64,000 nucleotides of DNA from Thauera sp. (GCA_024235615.1 JACKMB010000007.1:1-64000); one strand, 5' to 3'; numbered from the stretch's first letter, positions 29,247-39,236 are shown. Notes: generated by a model not told the origin, from the sequence alone. Made by a program: numbers and translations.

Positions 29247-30419
29247 ATGCGCTGGTTCTCCCGTTTCCTGCTGGTCTTCGGCGCACTCGCGGGCGTGCTC
29301 GCGGTGACGCTGGCGGCCGGTCTGCGCCAGGGGCTGCTCGCACTGCTCGGCATCGGCTTCGGCGCCGTGCTGCAGGGCGCGCGCTTCGGCTTCACCACCG
29401 GCTGGCGCGACCTCATCGAGCGCCGCGACCCGCAGGGGCTGTGGGCGCAGATGCTGCTGATGGTGCTCGCCGCAGCGCTCACCCTGCCGCTGCTCGCCGG
29501 CAGCGGTGGCGAGCTGGTCGGCGCGGTGGCGCCGCTGACGATCAGCCTGGTGCTCGGCGCCTTCCTGTTCGGCGCCGCGATGCAGCTCGCCGACGGCTGC
29601 GGCTCGGGCACGTTGTACAAGGCCGGCGGCGGCTCGCCGCTGTCCTTCGTGGTGCTGCCCACCTTCGCCTTCGGCAGCTTCCTCGGCGCTTCGCACCAGC
29701 CCGCCTGGATCGAGCTCGGCGGCCTGCCGGCGGTGGACCTGCTCGCCTTCGGCTGGCCGACCGCGCTCGCGCTCACCGTGGCCGCCTGCGGCCTGGTGGC
29801 CTGGCTGGCCGGACGCGCCAGGGGCAACACGGAAGGCCAAGCGCAAGCCTCGCCGCAGGCGGTCACGCAGCAGCTGGTACGCACCGGCACCGCCAGCTTC
29901 GTCGCCGCCGCCAGGCCCGCGCAGCCGCGCTGGGCCACGCGCTGGTGGCTCGGCGCGCTGCTGCTGGCCGTGCTCTACCTGGCCCACCTGGTCGTCGCCG
30001 GCCAGCCCTGGGGCATCGTGTACGGCATGGGCGTGTGGGGCGCGAAGGCGGTCTCCGCGCTCGGCTGGGACCTCTCGGGCGACGCCTTCTGGGGTGTGGC
30101 GCCGCATGCGCAGCGCCTCGTCGAGCCCATCCTCGCCGACGTCACCTCGGTGACCAACATCGGCCTGATCTACGGCGCGATCGCCGCCTCGCGCTGGAAC
30201 GGCGCGCCGAAGTTCACCGCGCCCTCGGGGCGCCGGCTCGCCGCCGCTGCCGTGGCAGGGCTGGTGATGGGCTACAGCGCGCGCATGGCCTTCGGCTGCA
30301 ACGTCGGCGCCTACCTGGGCGGCATCGCCTCGGCCAGCCTGCACGGCTGGGTGTGGTTCGCGCTCGCCTTCGCCGGCTCCATCGTCGGCGTGCGCATCCG
30401 CCGCCGCGTCGGTGCGTAG
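29247..30419 (+). CDS. YeeE/YedE (TsuA-like) sulfur-compound permease
   Basis: A 390-residue polytopic protein with about ten helices. It carries the YeeE/TsuA cysteine motifs, LADGCGSGTLYKAGGGSP in the first half and RMAFGCNVGAYLGGIAS in the second; in TsuA such cysteines line a path that relays thiosulfate. It lies 13 bp after the tandem rhodanese and 10 bp before a 55-residue membrane protein, so the three genes form an operon for uptake or handling of thiosulfate or a related sulfur anion. The exact substrate is inferred from the family. cysK is in the same window (37.9 kb) but not linked. Confidence 0.9.
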   Translation: MRWFSRFLLVFGALAGVLAVTLAAGLRQGLLALLGIGFGAVLQGARFGFTTGWRDLIERRDPQGLWAQMLLMVLAAALTLPLLAGSGGELVGAVAPLTISLVLGAFLFGAAMQLADGCGSGTLYKAGGGSPLSFVVLPTFAFGSFLGASHQPAWIELGGLPAVDLLAFGWPTALALTVAACGLVAWLAGRARGNTEGQAQASPQAVTQQLVRTGTASFVAAARPAQPRWATRWWLGALLLAVLYLAHLVVAGQPWGIVYGMGVWGAKAVSALGWDLSGDAFWGVAPHAQRLVEPILADVTSVTNIGLIYGAIAASRWNGAPKFTAPSGRRLAAAAVAGLVMGYSARMAFGCNVGAYLGGIASASLHGWVWFALAFAGSIVGVRIRRRVGA

Positions 30420-30429
30420 GGAGGAAGAC

Positions 30430-30597
30430 ATGGACAAGGAAAGACTCTTCCGCACCGGCTTCGCGATCTTCTGGCTGGTCGCCCTCGGCCTGCTCGTGCT
30501 CGACACCGCGAGCAGCAGCAACATCCGCGTGGAGCCGCCGCCGATCGCGCTCGGCAGCGGGCAGGCGGCCTCCGGGGGGCATTGCTCGGGGCGGTAG
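30430..30597 (+). CDS. 55-residue membrane protein of the sulfur operon
   Basis: MDKERLFRTGFAIFWLVALGLLVLDTASS gives one membrane helix with a charged N-terminus inside, followed by a short polar tail (RVEPPPIALGSGQ, one Cys near the end, GGHCSGR). GGAGG at 30420-30424, overlapping the permease stop, gives good start support. Probably co-transcribed with the rhodanese and the permease; its role may be as a small subunit of the permease. No family is recognised. The 55 bp after it contain a short GGCGGCA tandem repeat (30604-30625). Confidence 0.6.
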   Translation: MDKERLFRTGFAIFWLVALGLLVLDTASSSNIRVEPPPIALGSGQAASGGHCSGR

Positions 30598-30652
30598 GTG
30601 TCAGGCGGCAGGCGGCAGGCGGCAGGGGGCAGGGGCGAGAATCCCATGCGGG

Positions 30653-31915
30653 CTAGCCGAGTCCCACCCAGGCCAGGCCGGCGAGCAGGCCGAGCGCGAC
30701 GCTGACCATGCCGGCGGCGGCGCGCAGCGCGAGGGCGCGGCCGCCGATCGCCGCGGCGAGGCCGAGCTTGAAGCCGAGGTTGGCGAGCATGGCGATGCCG
30801 ACCGCGGTGACCGTGGCGATCAGCTCGAGGCGCTCGAGCGCGTACAGGCGCAGGCTGGACAGCGTGATCGCGTCGACGTCGGTGAGGCCGGACACGAAGG
30901 CCAGCACGTACAGGCCGCGATTGCCGGCGAAGTCCGACAGCCAGGCCGCGGCCAGCAGCACCAGCGCGTAGACGGCGCCGAAGCCGAGCGCGGTCTTGAG
31001 TTCGGTCGGGTTGCCGGTGGTCGGCAGCACCGCCTCGGCGCGCTCGGCGAGCTGGCGCCACAGCCAGAACGCGCCGAGCGCGCCGAGCACCAGCGCCGGG
31101 ACGATCACGCGCAGCAGCGTCGCGGCGACCCCGGGTGCGACGACGGCGGCGATTGCCCCCACCCGCATCACCATCACCAGGTTGGCGATCACGATCACGA
31201 GCGCGGCCATCGCACCCGCCGCGGGCAGCGCGCGCGCCTGGCGGGCGTACAGCAGCGTGGTCGCCGTGCTCGAGGCCAGGCCGCCGAAGACACCGACGAA
31301 GGCCGCACCGTAGCGCACTCCCGCGATCTTCAGCGCGGCATAGCCGGCCAGCCCGACCCCCGCGATCAGCACCACCATCCACCAGACCTGGCGCGGGTTG
31401 AGCGCTCCGTAGGGCCCCATCTCCTCGTCCGGCAGCATCGGCAGGATCACCAGCGAGAGCACGCCGAACTGCAGGATCGAGATCCAGTCGCGTGGCTCCA
31501 GCCGCGTCGCCATGCCGCGCAGCTGGGCCTTGAAGTAGAGCAGCACGGTGCTCGCCACCGCCAACATCACCGCGAGCCCGGCATGGCCGAGCCAGCTCGC
31601 GGCGCCCAGGCAATAGCACAGCACCAGCGCCGCCACCGAGGTCGTGCCGGGGTCGGAGGGGTCGGGGTGGCGCAGGTAGGCGGCGATGATGGTGAGGCCG
31701 ACCAGCACCAGGCCGGCGACGAAGGGCGCGGGACTGCCGAGCTGTTCGCCGAGCATGGCCACCAGCGCGCCGAGCATGCCGACCAGGCCGAAGGTGCGCA
31801 GGCCGGCACGCGCCGAGGGCACGCGCTCGCGCTCGAGCCCGATCAGCAGGCCGATTCCGGTCGCGATCAGGAAGGCTTCGATCTGTTCGGCATCGAGCGG
31901 CAGCATGTCCGACAT
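30653..31915 (-). CDS. MgtC/SapB-family membrane protein with DUF4010
   Basis: A 420-residue polytopic protein. Residues ~10-140 form the MgtC domain (GIGLLIGLERERVPSARAGLRTFGL, with the conserved R/E residues), and ~180-410 the DUF4010 domain (FGGLASSTATTLLYARQAR, VSGLTDVDAITLSS). MgtC proteins respond to low magnesium and affect F-ATP synthase or membrane potential in pathogens; the long MgtC-DUF4010 form is common in environmental bacteria and its role is not known. Start ATG 31915 (MSDMLPLDAEQ) or 31906. It is convergent with the sulfur operon and divergent from the two-component system. Confidence 0.9.
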   Translation of the reverse strand: MSDMLPLDAEQIEAFLIATGIGLLIGLERERVPSARAGLRTFGLVGMLGALVAMLGEQLGSPAPFVAGLVLVGLTIIAAYLRHPDPSDPGTTSVAALVLCYCLGAASWLGHAGLAVMLAVASTVLLYFKAQLRGMATRLEPRDWISILQFGVLSLVILPMLPDEEMGPYGALNPRQVWWMVVLIAGVGLAGYAALKIAGVRYGAAFVGVFGGLASSTATTLLYARQARALPAAGAMAALVIVIANLVMVMRVGAIAAVVAPGVAATLLRVIVPALVLGALGAFWLWRQLAERAEAVLPTTGNPTELKTALGFGAVYALVLLAAAWLSDFAGNRGLYVLAFVSGLTDVDAITLSSLRLYALERLELIATVTAVGIAMLANLGFKLGLAAAIGGRALALRAAAGMVSVALGLLAGLAWVGLG

Positions 31916-32098
31916 GGCGGCGGGCCGGGCGCAGGCCCGGCAGAGGGCGATCGACAGTGGGATCATACGCCGCGGCGTGCGCGGCGATGCAAGCGCGCTC
32001 GCACCGGGATACGATTCGAGCCGCAGGACCCGCCGGTCGCATCCGGCGCCGTGGCGGACAGGGGGTCCGCCCGCAGGGTCCGCCATGGAGGAAGACAG

Positions 32099-32776
32099 AT
32101 GAGACTTTTGCTGGTCGAGGACGACCCCGCGCTCGCGGAGGGCATCGCCGAGTTCCTGCGCGGCCAGGGCGACGAGGTCGAGGTGGAAGACGACGGCATG
32201 CGCGCCGACCGCCGACTGCAGGACGACGGCTACGACTTCGTCCTGCTCGACGTCGGCCTGCCCGGCCTCGGCGGCTACGAGCTGGTGCGCCGCATCCGCA
32301 AGCGTGGCCAGCGCATGCCGGTGATCGTGATCACCGCGCGCGACGCGCTCGACGACCGCATCTACGGCCTCGACCTCGGCGCCGACGATTACCTGGTGAA
32401 GCCCTTCGAGCTCGCCGAGCTGAGCGCGCGCATGCGCGCGGTGCAGCGCCGTGGCGGCGGCGCCGGCGCGCGGCTGGCCTTCGGCGCGCTGGTCCTCGAT
32501 CTCGACGGCCGCCTGGCCGAGCTCGACGGCGCGCCGATGGCGCTGAGCGGACGCGAGTGGGAGGTGCTGGAGGCGCTTGTGCGCGCCGACGGCCGCACGG
32601 TCACGCGCGAGAATCTGCAGGGCGACGGCAGCGGCAACGCGCTCGAGGTGTGCATCTCGCGCCTGCGCCCGCGCGTGGAGGCGGCCGGGCTGCTGATCCG
32701 CACCGTGCGCGGCTTCGGCTACCGGCTCGAACGCAGCAAGGAGCGCCGCGAAGGTGCCGACCAGCCTCCGGCGTAA
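32099..32776 (+). CDS. OmpR-family response regulator
   Basis: A 225-residue two-component regulator. The receiver has the acidic pair VEDD (residues 7-9), phospho-acceptor Asp51 (LLDVGLPG), Thr (VITARD) and Lys (LVKPFE). The winged-helix output ends VRTVRGFGYRLE-like (LIRTVRGFGYRLER). GGAGG at 32087-32091 lies seven bases before the ATG. The 3' end overlaps the kinase gene by 23 bp, so both are co-translated. The pairing with a TctE-like kinase suggests a carboxylate-sensing system. Confidence 0.94.
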   Translation: MRLLLVEDDPALAEGIAEFLRGQGDEVEVEDDGMRADRRLQDDGYDFVLLDVGLPGLGGYELVRRIRKRGQRMPVIVITARDALDDRIYGLDLGADDYLVKPFELAELSARMRAVQRRGGGAGARLAFGALVLDLDGRLAELDGAPMALSGREWEVLEALVRADGRTVTRENLQGDGSGNALEVCISRLRPRVEAAGLLIRTVRGFGYRLERSKERREGADQPPA

Positions 32777-34196
32777 GCTCCTCAGCAGCCTCGCCGCGCC
32801 CACCGGCCTGCTGCTCGCGATCGCCGGCGCCGTCGCCTACGGCACCGCCAAGGGCATGGTCACCGACGCCTACGACCACAACCTGCTCAACCTCGCCCAC
32901 GCGATCGCCACGCATGTGCACCCGCAAGCCGACGGACTCAGCCTGAGCCTGTCGTCCGAGGTCGAGACGGTGCTGCGCAGCGACACCCAGGACCGCATCT
33001 ACTTCCGCGTACGCGACCTCGGCGGACGCCTGCTCGGCGGCGACGCGGCGCTGCCGCTGCTCGACGACAGCGATGCCGCGTCCGCCTTGCCGGTGCCCTA
33101 CTCCCCGGTCGGCCGCGAGACGCCACCGCCGCCGCGCGCGCCCTCGATGCGACCGATGTTCCGCGACCTCGTGCACGCGGGCGAGCCCATCCGCGCCTTG
33201 CGCCTCTACACCGAGCTGCCCGCCGGCGGCTACTACGTCACCGTCGCCGAGACCCTGGTCAAGCGCGAGGCGGCGATGGACCGCCTGCTGCTCGGCTTCG
33301 TCTCCGCCGGCGCCCTGCTGCTGCTCGCCGCCGGCATCGCCGCCGGCCTGGGCATCCCCAGCGGCCTGGCCCCGCTCGAGCGCCTGGAGGCCTCGCTGCG
33401 CCGACGCTCGGGCGCCGACCTGTCGCCGATCGACCCCAAGGGCGTCCCCGACGAGGTGCGCGAGGTGGTCGGTGCGCTCAACGGCCTGCTCGAGCGCCAG
33501 CGCAACGCCAGCGCCCGCCAGCGCGAGTTCCTGCAGGACGCCGCCCACCAGCTGCGCACCCCGCTCGCCGGCCTGCAGATGCAGCTCGAGCTGCTCGAGT
33601 CGCGCCCGCTCGACGAGACCGCGCGCCACCGCCTGCGCGTCTCGGTGGCGCGGGTGATCCGGCTCGCCAACCAGCTGCTCGCGCTCGCCCGCGCCGAAGC
33701 CGGTGGCCGCCTGGTCGCGGATGCGTCGGAAGTGGAGCTCGCCGCGCTGATCGACCCCCTGGTCGAGGACTGGATCGAACGTGCCGACGAACGTGGAATC
33801 GATCTCGGCGTCGAGCGCGAGCCGGTGCGCATGATGGGCGACCCCACCTTGCTGCAGGAGCTGATCGCCAACCTGATGGACAACGCCCTCAAGTACTGCA
33901 ACGACGGCGGCAAGGTCTCGCTGCGCTGCGCGCGCGAAGAGGGCCAGGTGTGCATCGAGGTCGACGACGACGGGCCCGGCGTCCCGCGCGAGGTGCGCGA
34001 GCAGGTCTTCGAGCGCTTCTACCGCCACGCCGGCACCCGCGCCAGCGGCAGCGGCCTGGGCCTGTCGATCGCGCGCGAGATCGTGCGCGGCCACGGCGGC
34101 AGCATCGCGATCGAGGACGGCCCCCAGGCGCGCGGCACCCGCGTGCGCGTGCTGCTGCCGCTCGACGGCCACGACGGAAAGACCGCGGGGCGGTGA
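32754..34196 (+). CDS. sensor histidine kinase, TctE-like
   Basis: A 480-residue inner-membrane kinase. TM1 is near the N-terminus (LLLAIAGAVAYGTAKGM), followed by a periplasmic 2CSK_N-type domain (DAYDHNLLNLAHAIA) and TM2 (LLGFVSAGALLLLAAGIAAGL). His265 in QDAAHQLRTPLAGLQ is the phosphorylation site; the ATPase has NLMDNALKYCN, DDDGPGV, and GSGLGLSIAREIV. The 2CSK_N domain is found in TctE kinases that sense tricarboxylates; the neighbour gene actP encodes acetate uptake, so control of carboxylate transport is a reasonable inference. GTG at 32754 is chosen with AAGG just before it. Confidence 0.93.
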   Translation: MPTSLRRKLLSSLAAPTGLLLAIAGAVAYGTAKGMVTDAYDHNLLNLAHAIATHVHPQADGLSLSLSSEVETVLRSDTQDRIYFRVRDLGGRLLGGDAALPLLDDSDAASALPVPYSPVGRETPPPPRAPSMRPMFRDLVHAGEPIRALRLYTELPAGGYYVTVAETLVKREAAMDRLLLGFVSAGALLLLAAGIAAGLGIPSGLAPLERLEASLRRRSGADLSPIDPKGVPDEVREVVGALNGLLERQRNASARQREFLQDAAHQLRTPLAGLQMQLELLESRPLDETARHRLRVSVARVIRLANQLLALARAEAGGRLVADASEVELAALIDPLVEDWIERADERGIDLGVEREPVRMMGDPTLLQELIANLMDNALKYCNDGGKVSLRCAREEGQVCIEVDDDGPGVPREVREQVFERFYRHAGTRASGSGLGLSIAREIVRGHGGSIAIEDGPQARGTRVRVLLPLDGHDGKTAGR

Positions 34197-34218
34197 GCCT
34201 GCGCCCACCGCCCCGCGG
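34183..34218 (+). terminator. intrinsic terminator of the two-component operon
   Basis: CCGCGGGGCGGTG (34183-34195) and CACCGCCCCGCGG (34206-34218) form a perfect 13-bp GC-rich stem with a 10-nt loop, followed by TTTCTT. The left arm overlaps the kinase stop codon (34194-34196). Confidence 0.82.
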
Positions 34219-34272
34219 TTTCTTGTACTGCCCGCCCACCCCCTCGCGGGAGCCGGCGGGCCGCTCTGCTGC

Positions 34273-35991
34273 TTAGTGCGAGGACGCCGAGGACGCGCCG
34301 ATACCAGTCTCGGAGCGCACCTTCTGCGCCAGGTAACCGGCACGGTCGAGCTTGGCACGCGGGCTGTTGTCGAGGATCGAGAACAGCCAGATACCGATGA
34401 AGCCCGCCGCCATCGAGAACAGCGCCGGCGAAGCGTAGGGGAACAGCGCCGAACCCTTCGGGTTGCCGAGCGTGGCTTCCCACACCGAGGGCGACACGAT
34501 GGTCAGCGCCACCGCGGTGATCAGGCCGAGGAAGCCGCCGAGCGCCGCGCCGCGGGTCGTGCAGTCCTTCCACAGCACCGACATGAACAGCACCGGGAAG
34601 TTGGCCGAGGCCGCGATCGCGAAGGCCAGCGACACCATGAAGGCGATGTTCTGCTTCTCGAAGGCGATGCCCAGGACGACCGCGATGAAGCCCAGCACCA
34701 GGGTGGTGATGCGCGAGACCTTGAGCTCCGAGGCCGAGTCGGCGTTGCCCTTCTTGAACACCGTGGCGTACAGGTCGTGCGACACCGCCGAGGCACCCGA
34801 CAGGGTCAGGCCGGCCACCACCGCGAGGATGGTCGCGAACGCCACCGCCGAGATGAAGCCGAGGAACACGTTGCCGCCCACCGCGTTGGCGAGGTGGATC
34901 GCCGCCATGTTGCCGCCGCCGATCAGGCCGCCCTTGGCGTCCATGAAGTCGGGGTTGGTCGACACCAGCACGATCGCGCCGAAGCCGATGATGAAGGTGA
35001 GCACGTAGAAGTAGCCGATCCAGGTGGTCGCCCAGAACACCGACTTGCGGGCTTCCTTGGCATCCGGCACGGTGAAGAAGCGCATCAGCACGTGCGGCAG
35101 GCCGGCGGTGCCGAACATCAGCGCCATGCCGAAGGAGATCGCCGAGATCGGATCCTTGATGAAGGAGCCCGGGCCCATGATCGCCTGGCCGATGGAGGAT
35201 GCTTCCGCAGCGCTCTTGCCGCTGGCGGCTGCGACCTCGCTCTTGACGCGCACCGCGTCGGCGAACATCGCCTCGGGCGAGAAGCCGTAGGCGAGCAAGA
35301 CCATGAAGGCCATGAAGCTTGCCCCCGCGAGCAGCAGGCAGGCCTTGATGATCTGCACCCAGGTGGTCGCGGTCATGCCGCCGAACAGCACGTAGACCAT
35401 CATCAGCGCACCGACGATGACCACCGCCATCCAGTACTCGAGGCCGAACAGCAGCTTGATCAGCTGGCCGGCGCCGACCATCTGCGCGATCAGGTAGAAG
35501 GCCACCACGACCAGCGTGCCCGAGGCCGCGAAAGCGCGGATCGGGGTCTGCTGGAAGCGGTAGGCCGCCACGTCGGCGAAGGTGAACTTGCCGAGGTTGC
35601 GCAGGCGCTCCGCCATCAGGAAGGTGATCACCGGCCAGCCGACGAGGAAGCCGATCGAGTAGATCAGGCCGTCGTAGCCGTTCATCATCACCGCGGCCGA
35701 GATACCCAGGAAGGAGGCCGCCGACATGTAGTCGCCGGCAATCGCCAGGCCATTCTGGAAGCCGGTGATGCCGCCGCCGGCAGTGTAGAAGTCGGACGCC
35801 GACTTGGTCTTGGAGGCCGCCCACTTGGTGATGTACAGGGTGAAGACGACAAACGCGGCGAACATGCCGATCGCCGTCCAGTTGGTGGCCTGCTTTTCGA
35901 GCTCACCCAGGTCACCACCCGCGGCAAGCACGGCCGGCGACAACAGCGCGAGCGCGAGGCCGGCTGCGAGTTTCAGGTTCGTACCGATCAT
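34273..35991 (-). CDS. actP: cation/acetate symporter ActP
   Basis: ActP is a sodium:solute symporter that takes up acetate and other short carboxylates. The 572-residue protein has a signal-like N-terminus ([14 protein letters not shown]) and about thirteen helices. Family motifs: [53 protein letters not shown], and [24 protein letters not shown]. The ATG overlaps the DUF485 stop by four bases (ATGA), the standard yjcH-actP arrangement. It is convergent with the TctE-like system. Confidence 0.96.
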   Translation of the reverse strand: MIGTNLKLAAGLALALLSPAVLAAGGDLGELEKQATNWTAIGMFAAFVVFTLYITKWAASKTKSASDFYTAGGGITGFQNGLAIAGDYMSAASFLGISAAVMMNGYDGLIYSIGFLVGWPVITFLMAERLRNLGKFTFADVAAYRFQQTPIRAFAASGTLVVVAFYLIAQMVGAGQLIKLLFGLEYWMAVVIVGALMMVYVLFGGMTATTWVQIIKACLLLAGASFMAFMVLLAYGFSPEAMFADAVRVKSEVAAASGKSAAEASSIGQAIMGPGSFIKDPISAISFGMALMFGTAGLPHVLMRFFTVPDAKEARKSVFWATTWIGYFYVLTFIIGFGAIVLVSTNPDFMDAKGGLIGGGNMAAIHLANAVGGNVFLGFISAVAFATILAVVAGLTLSGASAVSHDLYATVFKKGNADSASELKVSRITTLVLGFIAVVLGIAFEKQNIAFMVSLAFAIAASANFPVLFMSVLWKDCTTRGAALGGFLGLITAVALTIVSPSVWEATLGNPKGSALFPYASPALFSMAAGFIGIWLFSILDNSPRAKLDRAGYLAQKVRSETGIGASSASSH

Positions 35992-36296
35992 TTGCCGGCC
36001 TCCTCGACGATTTCGCGGGTCAGGCGGTCGAACTCGGAGTTCGCACGGCGGACGTAGAAGCCGGTGATCAGGATGGTGAACACGATGACGCCGAAACCGA
36101 CCGGAATGCCGACCGTCATCACGCCCTCGCCCAAGCGGGCGGCGAGCACATCCTTGTTGAAGGCGATGATCGCGATGTAGCCGTAGTACACGACCATCAT
36201 GATCAGGGTCAGGATCCAGCCGAAGCTGGAGCGCGTGGCCACCAGTTTTTGATACTTGGGGTTAGCGGCGATTTTGGCCGCCATATCGTTTTCCAT
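35988..36296 (-). CDS. yjcH: DUF485 (YjcH) membrane partner of ActP
   Basis: A 102-residue protein with two membrane helices ([20 protein letters not shown] and [21 protein letters not shown]) and the family end [20 protein letters not shown]485 proteins are translated together with ActP-type symporters and are thought to assist them. GGAGG lies close before the ATG. The 234 bp upstream, up to the methyltransferase gene, contain an AT-rich part (36360-36470, with repeated T/A runs) that should hold the operon promoter; I could not find a convincing sigma-54 box in it. Confidence 0.93.
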   Translation of the reverse strand: MENDMAAKIAANPKYQKLVATRSSFGWILTLIMMVVYYGYIAIIAFNKDVLAARLGEGVMTVGIPVGFGVIVFTILITGFYVRRANSEFDRLTREIVEEAGK

Positions 36297-36521
36297 ATCT
36301 CCCTCCTTCGTCGATGAAAGGACCGGACGCTCGTCCGGTTGCGCGCACCTTAGGAGCGGAGACTTACATTCCGCTTACGCGCACATAAAAATTTCTTTTC
36401 CAACAGATACTTAACGGATTCTTGCATAAAGCTTGCACATTCTCCCCGAATTCCATCCGGATGAACAGGACAAGCGGATGCTCGGATCGGTCTTGAGCAC
36501 CAGGAGGGAACCGAAGGGGAC

Positions 36522-36542
36522 GTGCCCGCCTCAGGCGGGCAC
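36522..36542 (-). terminator. hairpin at the methyltransferase stop codon
   Basis: GTGCCCGCC (36522-36530) and GGCGGGCAC (36534-36542) flank TCA, the complement of the stop codon at 36531-36533. The perfect 9-bp stem with a 3-nt loop overlaps the end of the methyltransferase gene. No T-run follows in the gene's direction. Confidence 0.5.
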
Positions 36543-37793
36543 GAAGGCCGCGAAGACCGCGGGCAGCGGCGCGTGCTCCAGGCTGCGCTGGGTGAACAGG
36601 AAGCGCCCATCGCAGACGAAGCCGAGATCCTCCCAGTCGACCGCGTTGAGCGCGTCGCGGAAGGCCTCGATGTCCACATCGGCGCGGCGCGGGAAGACCG
36701 CCAGCACCGCGCCGTCGTAGTCGGTGCAGGGGTGGATGAAGAAGGGCTTCGCCACCCGCGTCTTGCCGTTCACATACACCCGCGGCTGCGCGCTGCGGTG
36801 GTGCAGGCGGCCCCACATCCACCAGTTGGATTCGTCGAAGCGGGTGACCTTGCGCTGCAGCAGGCGCGCCTTGTGCGGCGCCAGCACTGCCGGCGGCGGA
36901 TCGCCCGGCTCGCTCCAGATCATGCGCCGGGTGAGGCCGGTGCTGACCGTCGACGAGCACACGAAGTCGCGGTTGCCATGCACCGCATCGGTGAACAGCT
37001 CGTCGGCGCCCGACACCGCGCCGACCTTGACGAAGGCCACGTCGGCCAGGCGCAGCGGGTAGTCGCCGCGGGCGAACATCAGGTGGCCGCCGGCCTCGAC
37101 GAAGTGGCGCTCCTCCCAGGCCGGCGCCGCCAGCCCGGCGGCGAGGTCGTCGCCGACGCCGAGCGCGCAGTAGCGCATCGCGCGCGCGCTGCGGCCCTTC
37201 TCGAAGCGCCAGATCAGGCAGTTCGGCACCGCGTCGTCGAACACGCGCGCGTCGCCGAGCTCGATCGCGTCGGTGATCGAGCCGGATTCGACCAGCAGGC
37301 GGTTGAGCTTTACCGCCGAGGTGGCCTTGAGGAAGTCGCGCGGGGTGATGAAGATCAGCTCGCCGCCCGGACGCAGGTGGCGCAGGCACTTGGCGATGAA
37401 GAACAGGTAGAGGTTGGCGCGCCCGTCGAGGAGTTCCCCGTAGGCGCCGCGCTCGATCAGCGCCCGCGTGCCCTCGGCGATGTCCTGGATGCGCACGTAG
37501 GGCGGATTGCCGATGATGGTGTCGAAGCGCTCGCGGTCGGGGTAGGCGAAGAAGTCGATCGCCTGCGCGCCCGGCGGGCAATGGTCCGGATCGAGCTCGA
37601 TGCCGACCGCGCCCGGCAGGTGGCGCAGGAAGGCGCCATCGCCGCACGAGGGCTCGAGCACACGGCCGGGGTTGCGACGCAGCGCGACCATGGCGCGTAC
37701 TACCGGCTCGGGGGTGAACACCTGACCGAGCGCGGCGACGTCGCGCAGTCCAAGGGGAAGCTGGAGCGGGGGTGGAACAAGGGAGGGCGGCAT
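36531..37793 (-). CDS. solitary N6-adenine DNA methyltransferase
   Basis: A 420-residue class I methyltransferase of the TaqI/Eco57I-like N6-adenine group. The SAM-binding start is [16 protein letters not shown] and [16 protein letters not shown] (motif I), and the catalytic motif IV is [13 protein letters not shown]. The later part ([28 protein letters not shown]) resembles the target-recognition region of such enzymes. No restriction gene is next to it, so it may be an orphan regulator of gene expression or self-protection. ATG 37793 ([16 protein letters not shown]) is chosen as the first codon of the conserved part. It is divergent from cysK over 92 bp. Confidence 0.86.
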   Translation of the reverse strand: MPPSLVPPPLQLPLGLRDVAALGQVFTPEPVVRAMVALRRNPGRVLEPSCGDGAFLRHLPGAVGIELDPDHCPPGAQAIDFFAYPDRERFDTIIGNPPYVRIQDIAEGTRALIERGAYGELLDGRANLYLFFIAKCLRHLRPGGELIFITPRDFLKATSAVKLNRLLVESGSITDAIELGDARVFDDAVPNCLIWRFEKGRSARAMRYCALGVGDDLAAGLAAPAWEERHFVEAGGHLMFARGDYPLRLADVAFVKVGAVSGADELFTDAVHGNRDFVCSSTVSTGLTRRMIWSEPGDPPPAVLAPHKARLLQRKVTRFDESNWWMWGRLHHRSAQPRVYVNGKTRVAKPFFIHPCTDYDGAVLAVFPRRADVDIEAFRDALNAVDWEDLGFVCDGRFLFTQRSLEHAPLPAVFAAFVPA

Positions 37794-37885
37794 GGGCCGG
37801 AATGTTACCAGCCGACGACCGGGCACAGCCGCCATTGCCTATACTTCGACGGCTGGACCCCACCCACCCGAGGAGAACGACAACG

Positions 37886-38863
37886 ATGTCCACCTGGTAC
37901 CCCGACAACGCCGAATCCATCGGCCGCACCCCGCTGGTGCGCCTGAACCGCGTGCTCGACGGCGCGCAGGCCACCGTGCTGGCCAAGATCGAGGGCCGCA
38001 ACCCGGCCTACTCGGTGAAGTGCCGCATCGGCGCCGCGATGGTCAAGGACGCGATCGCCCACGGCCGCCTCGGCCCGGGCCAGGAGATCGTCGAACCCAC
38101 CAGCGGCAACACCGGCATCGCGCTCGCCTTCGTGTGCGCCGCGCGCGGCATCCCGCTGACCCTGACCATGCCCGAGACCATGAGCGTGGAGCGCCGCAAG
38201 CTGCTGGTCGCCTACGGCGCCAGGCTGGTGCTGACCGAAGGCCCCAAGGGCATGAACGGCGCCATCGCCAAGGCCAGGGAGATCGTCGACAGCGACCCCG
38301 GCCGCTACGTCCTGCTGCAGCAGTTCGAGAACCCCGCCAACCCGGCGATCCACGAGACCACCACCGGTCCGGAGATCTGGAACGACACCGACGGCGGCAT
38401 CGACATCCTGGTGTCGGGCGTGGGCACCGGCGGCACCATCACCGGCATCTCGCGCTACATCAAGCGCGTGCGCGGCAAGGACATCCAGTCGATCGCCGTC
38501 GAGCCCACGGCCAGCCCGGTGATCAGCCAGACCCTCGCCGGCCAGCCGCTCACGCCCGCGCCGCACAAGATCCAGGGCCTGGGCGCCGGCTTCGTGCCCA
38601 AGGTGCTCGACCTGTCGCTGATCGACGCGGTCGAGCAGGTGACGAACGAGGACGCCGTGCTCTACGCCCGCCGCCTGGCGCGCGAGGAAGGCATCCTCGC
38701 CGGCATCTCCTGCGGCGCGGCGGTCGCGGCCGCGGCGCGCATCGCCAAGCAGCCCGAGAACGCCGGCAAGACCATCGTGGTGATCCTGCCCGACTCGGGC
38801 GAGCGCTACCTGAGCTCGATCCTCTTCGAGGGCCTGTTCGACGAGAAGGGCATCGCGATCTGA
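37886..38863 (+). CDS. cysK: cysteine synthase A (O-acetylserine sulfhydrylase)
   Basis: CysK makes cysteine from O-acetylserine and sulfide with PLP. The 325-residue protein shows the PLP lysine in [14 protein letters not shown], the phosphate-binding [29 protein letters not shown], and [16 protein letters not shown], the CysK-type substrate loop. AGGAG at 37871-37875 precedes the ATG by ten bases. CysK versus CysM is decided by the [10 protein letters not shown] block. It is followed closely by a DUF488 gene, with a 7-bp gap. Confidence 0.95.
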   Translation: MSTWYPDNAESIGRTPLVRLNRVLDGAQATVLAKIEGRNPAYSVKCRIGAAMVKDAIAHGRLGPGQEIVEPTSGNTGIALAFVCAARGIPLTLTMPETMSVERRKLLVAYGARLVLTEGPKGMNGAIAKAREIVDSDPGRYVLLQQFENPANPAIHETTTGPEIWNDTDGGIDILVSGVGTGGTITGISRYIKRVRGKDIQSIAVEPTASPVISQTLAGQPLTPAPHKIQGLGAGFVPKVLDLSLIDAVEQVTNEDAVLYARRLAREEGILAGISCGAAVAAAARIAKQPENAGKTIVVILPDSGERYLSSILFEGLFDEKGIAI

Positions 38864-38870
38864 CCAAGCC

Positions 38871-39236
38871 ATGACGATCCGCGTGCGCCGCGCGTACGAC
38901 CCGCCCGCAGCCGGGGACGGCTGCCGGGTGCTGGTCGATCGCCTGTGGCCGCGCGGACTCGCGCGCGAGAACGCACGCATCGAGCACTGGCTGCGCGAGC
39001 TCGCGCCGTCGCACGAGCTGCGCAGGTGGTTCGCCCACGAGCCGGCACGCTGGAACGAATTCCGCCTCCGCTACGCCGACGAGCTGCGCGCGCCCGCCAC
39101 CGCCGCGGCGCTCGCCGAGCTGCGCGGCCTGCTCGCCGCACACCCCGTCCTCACCCTGCTCCACGGCGCGCGCGACACCACGCACAACAACGCCGAGGCG
39201 CTGCGCCAGTGGCTGGCGCGCGGTGGTCCCTCCTGA
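38871..39236 (+). CDS. DUF488 (YeaO-type) protein
   Basis: A 121-residue protein. The motif VLVDRLWPRGLARENARIEHW is cut here as VLVDRLWPRGLAR and ARIEHWLRELAPSHELRRWF; with LTLLHGARDTTHNNAEAL at the end it matches the YeaO subfamily of DUF488. The family is widespread, small and cytoplasmic, with no settled function; a conserved Cys of other DUF488 branches is absent. It is seven bases downstream of cysK and likely on the same transcript. Confidence 0.88.
   Translation: MTIRVRRAYDPPAAGDGCRVLVDRLWPRGLARENARIEHWLRELAPSHELRRWFAHEPARWNEFRLRYADELRAPATAAALAELRGLLAAHPVLTLLHGARDTTHNNAEALRQWLARGGPS

Noticed and set aside
36297-36530. Possible sigma-54 promoter before yjcH-actP
   Set aside because: TGCAAGC/TTGCA pieces exist in the AT-rich part but not with the required GG/GC spacing.
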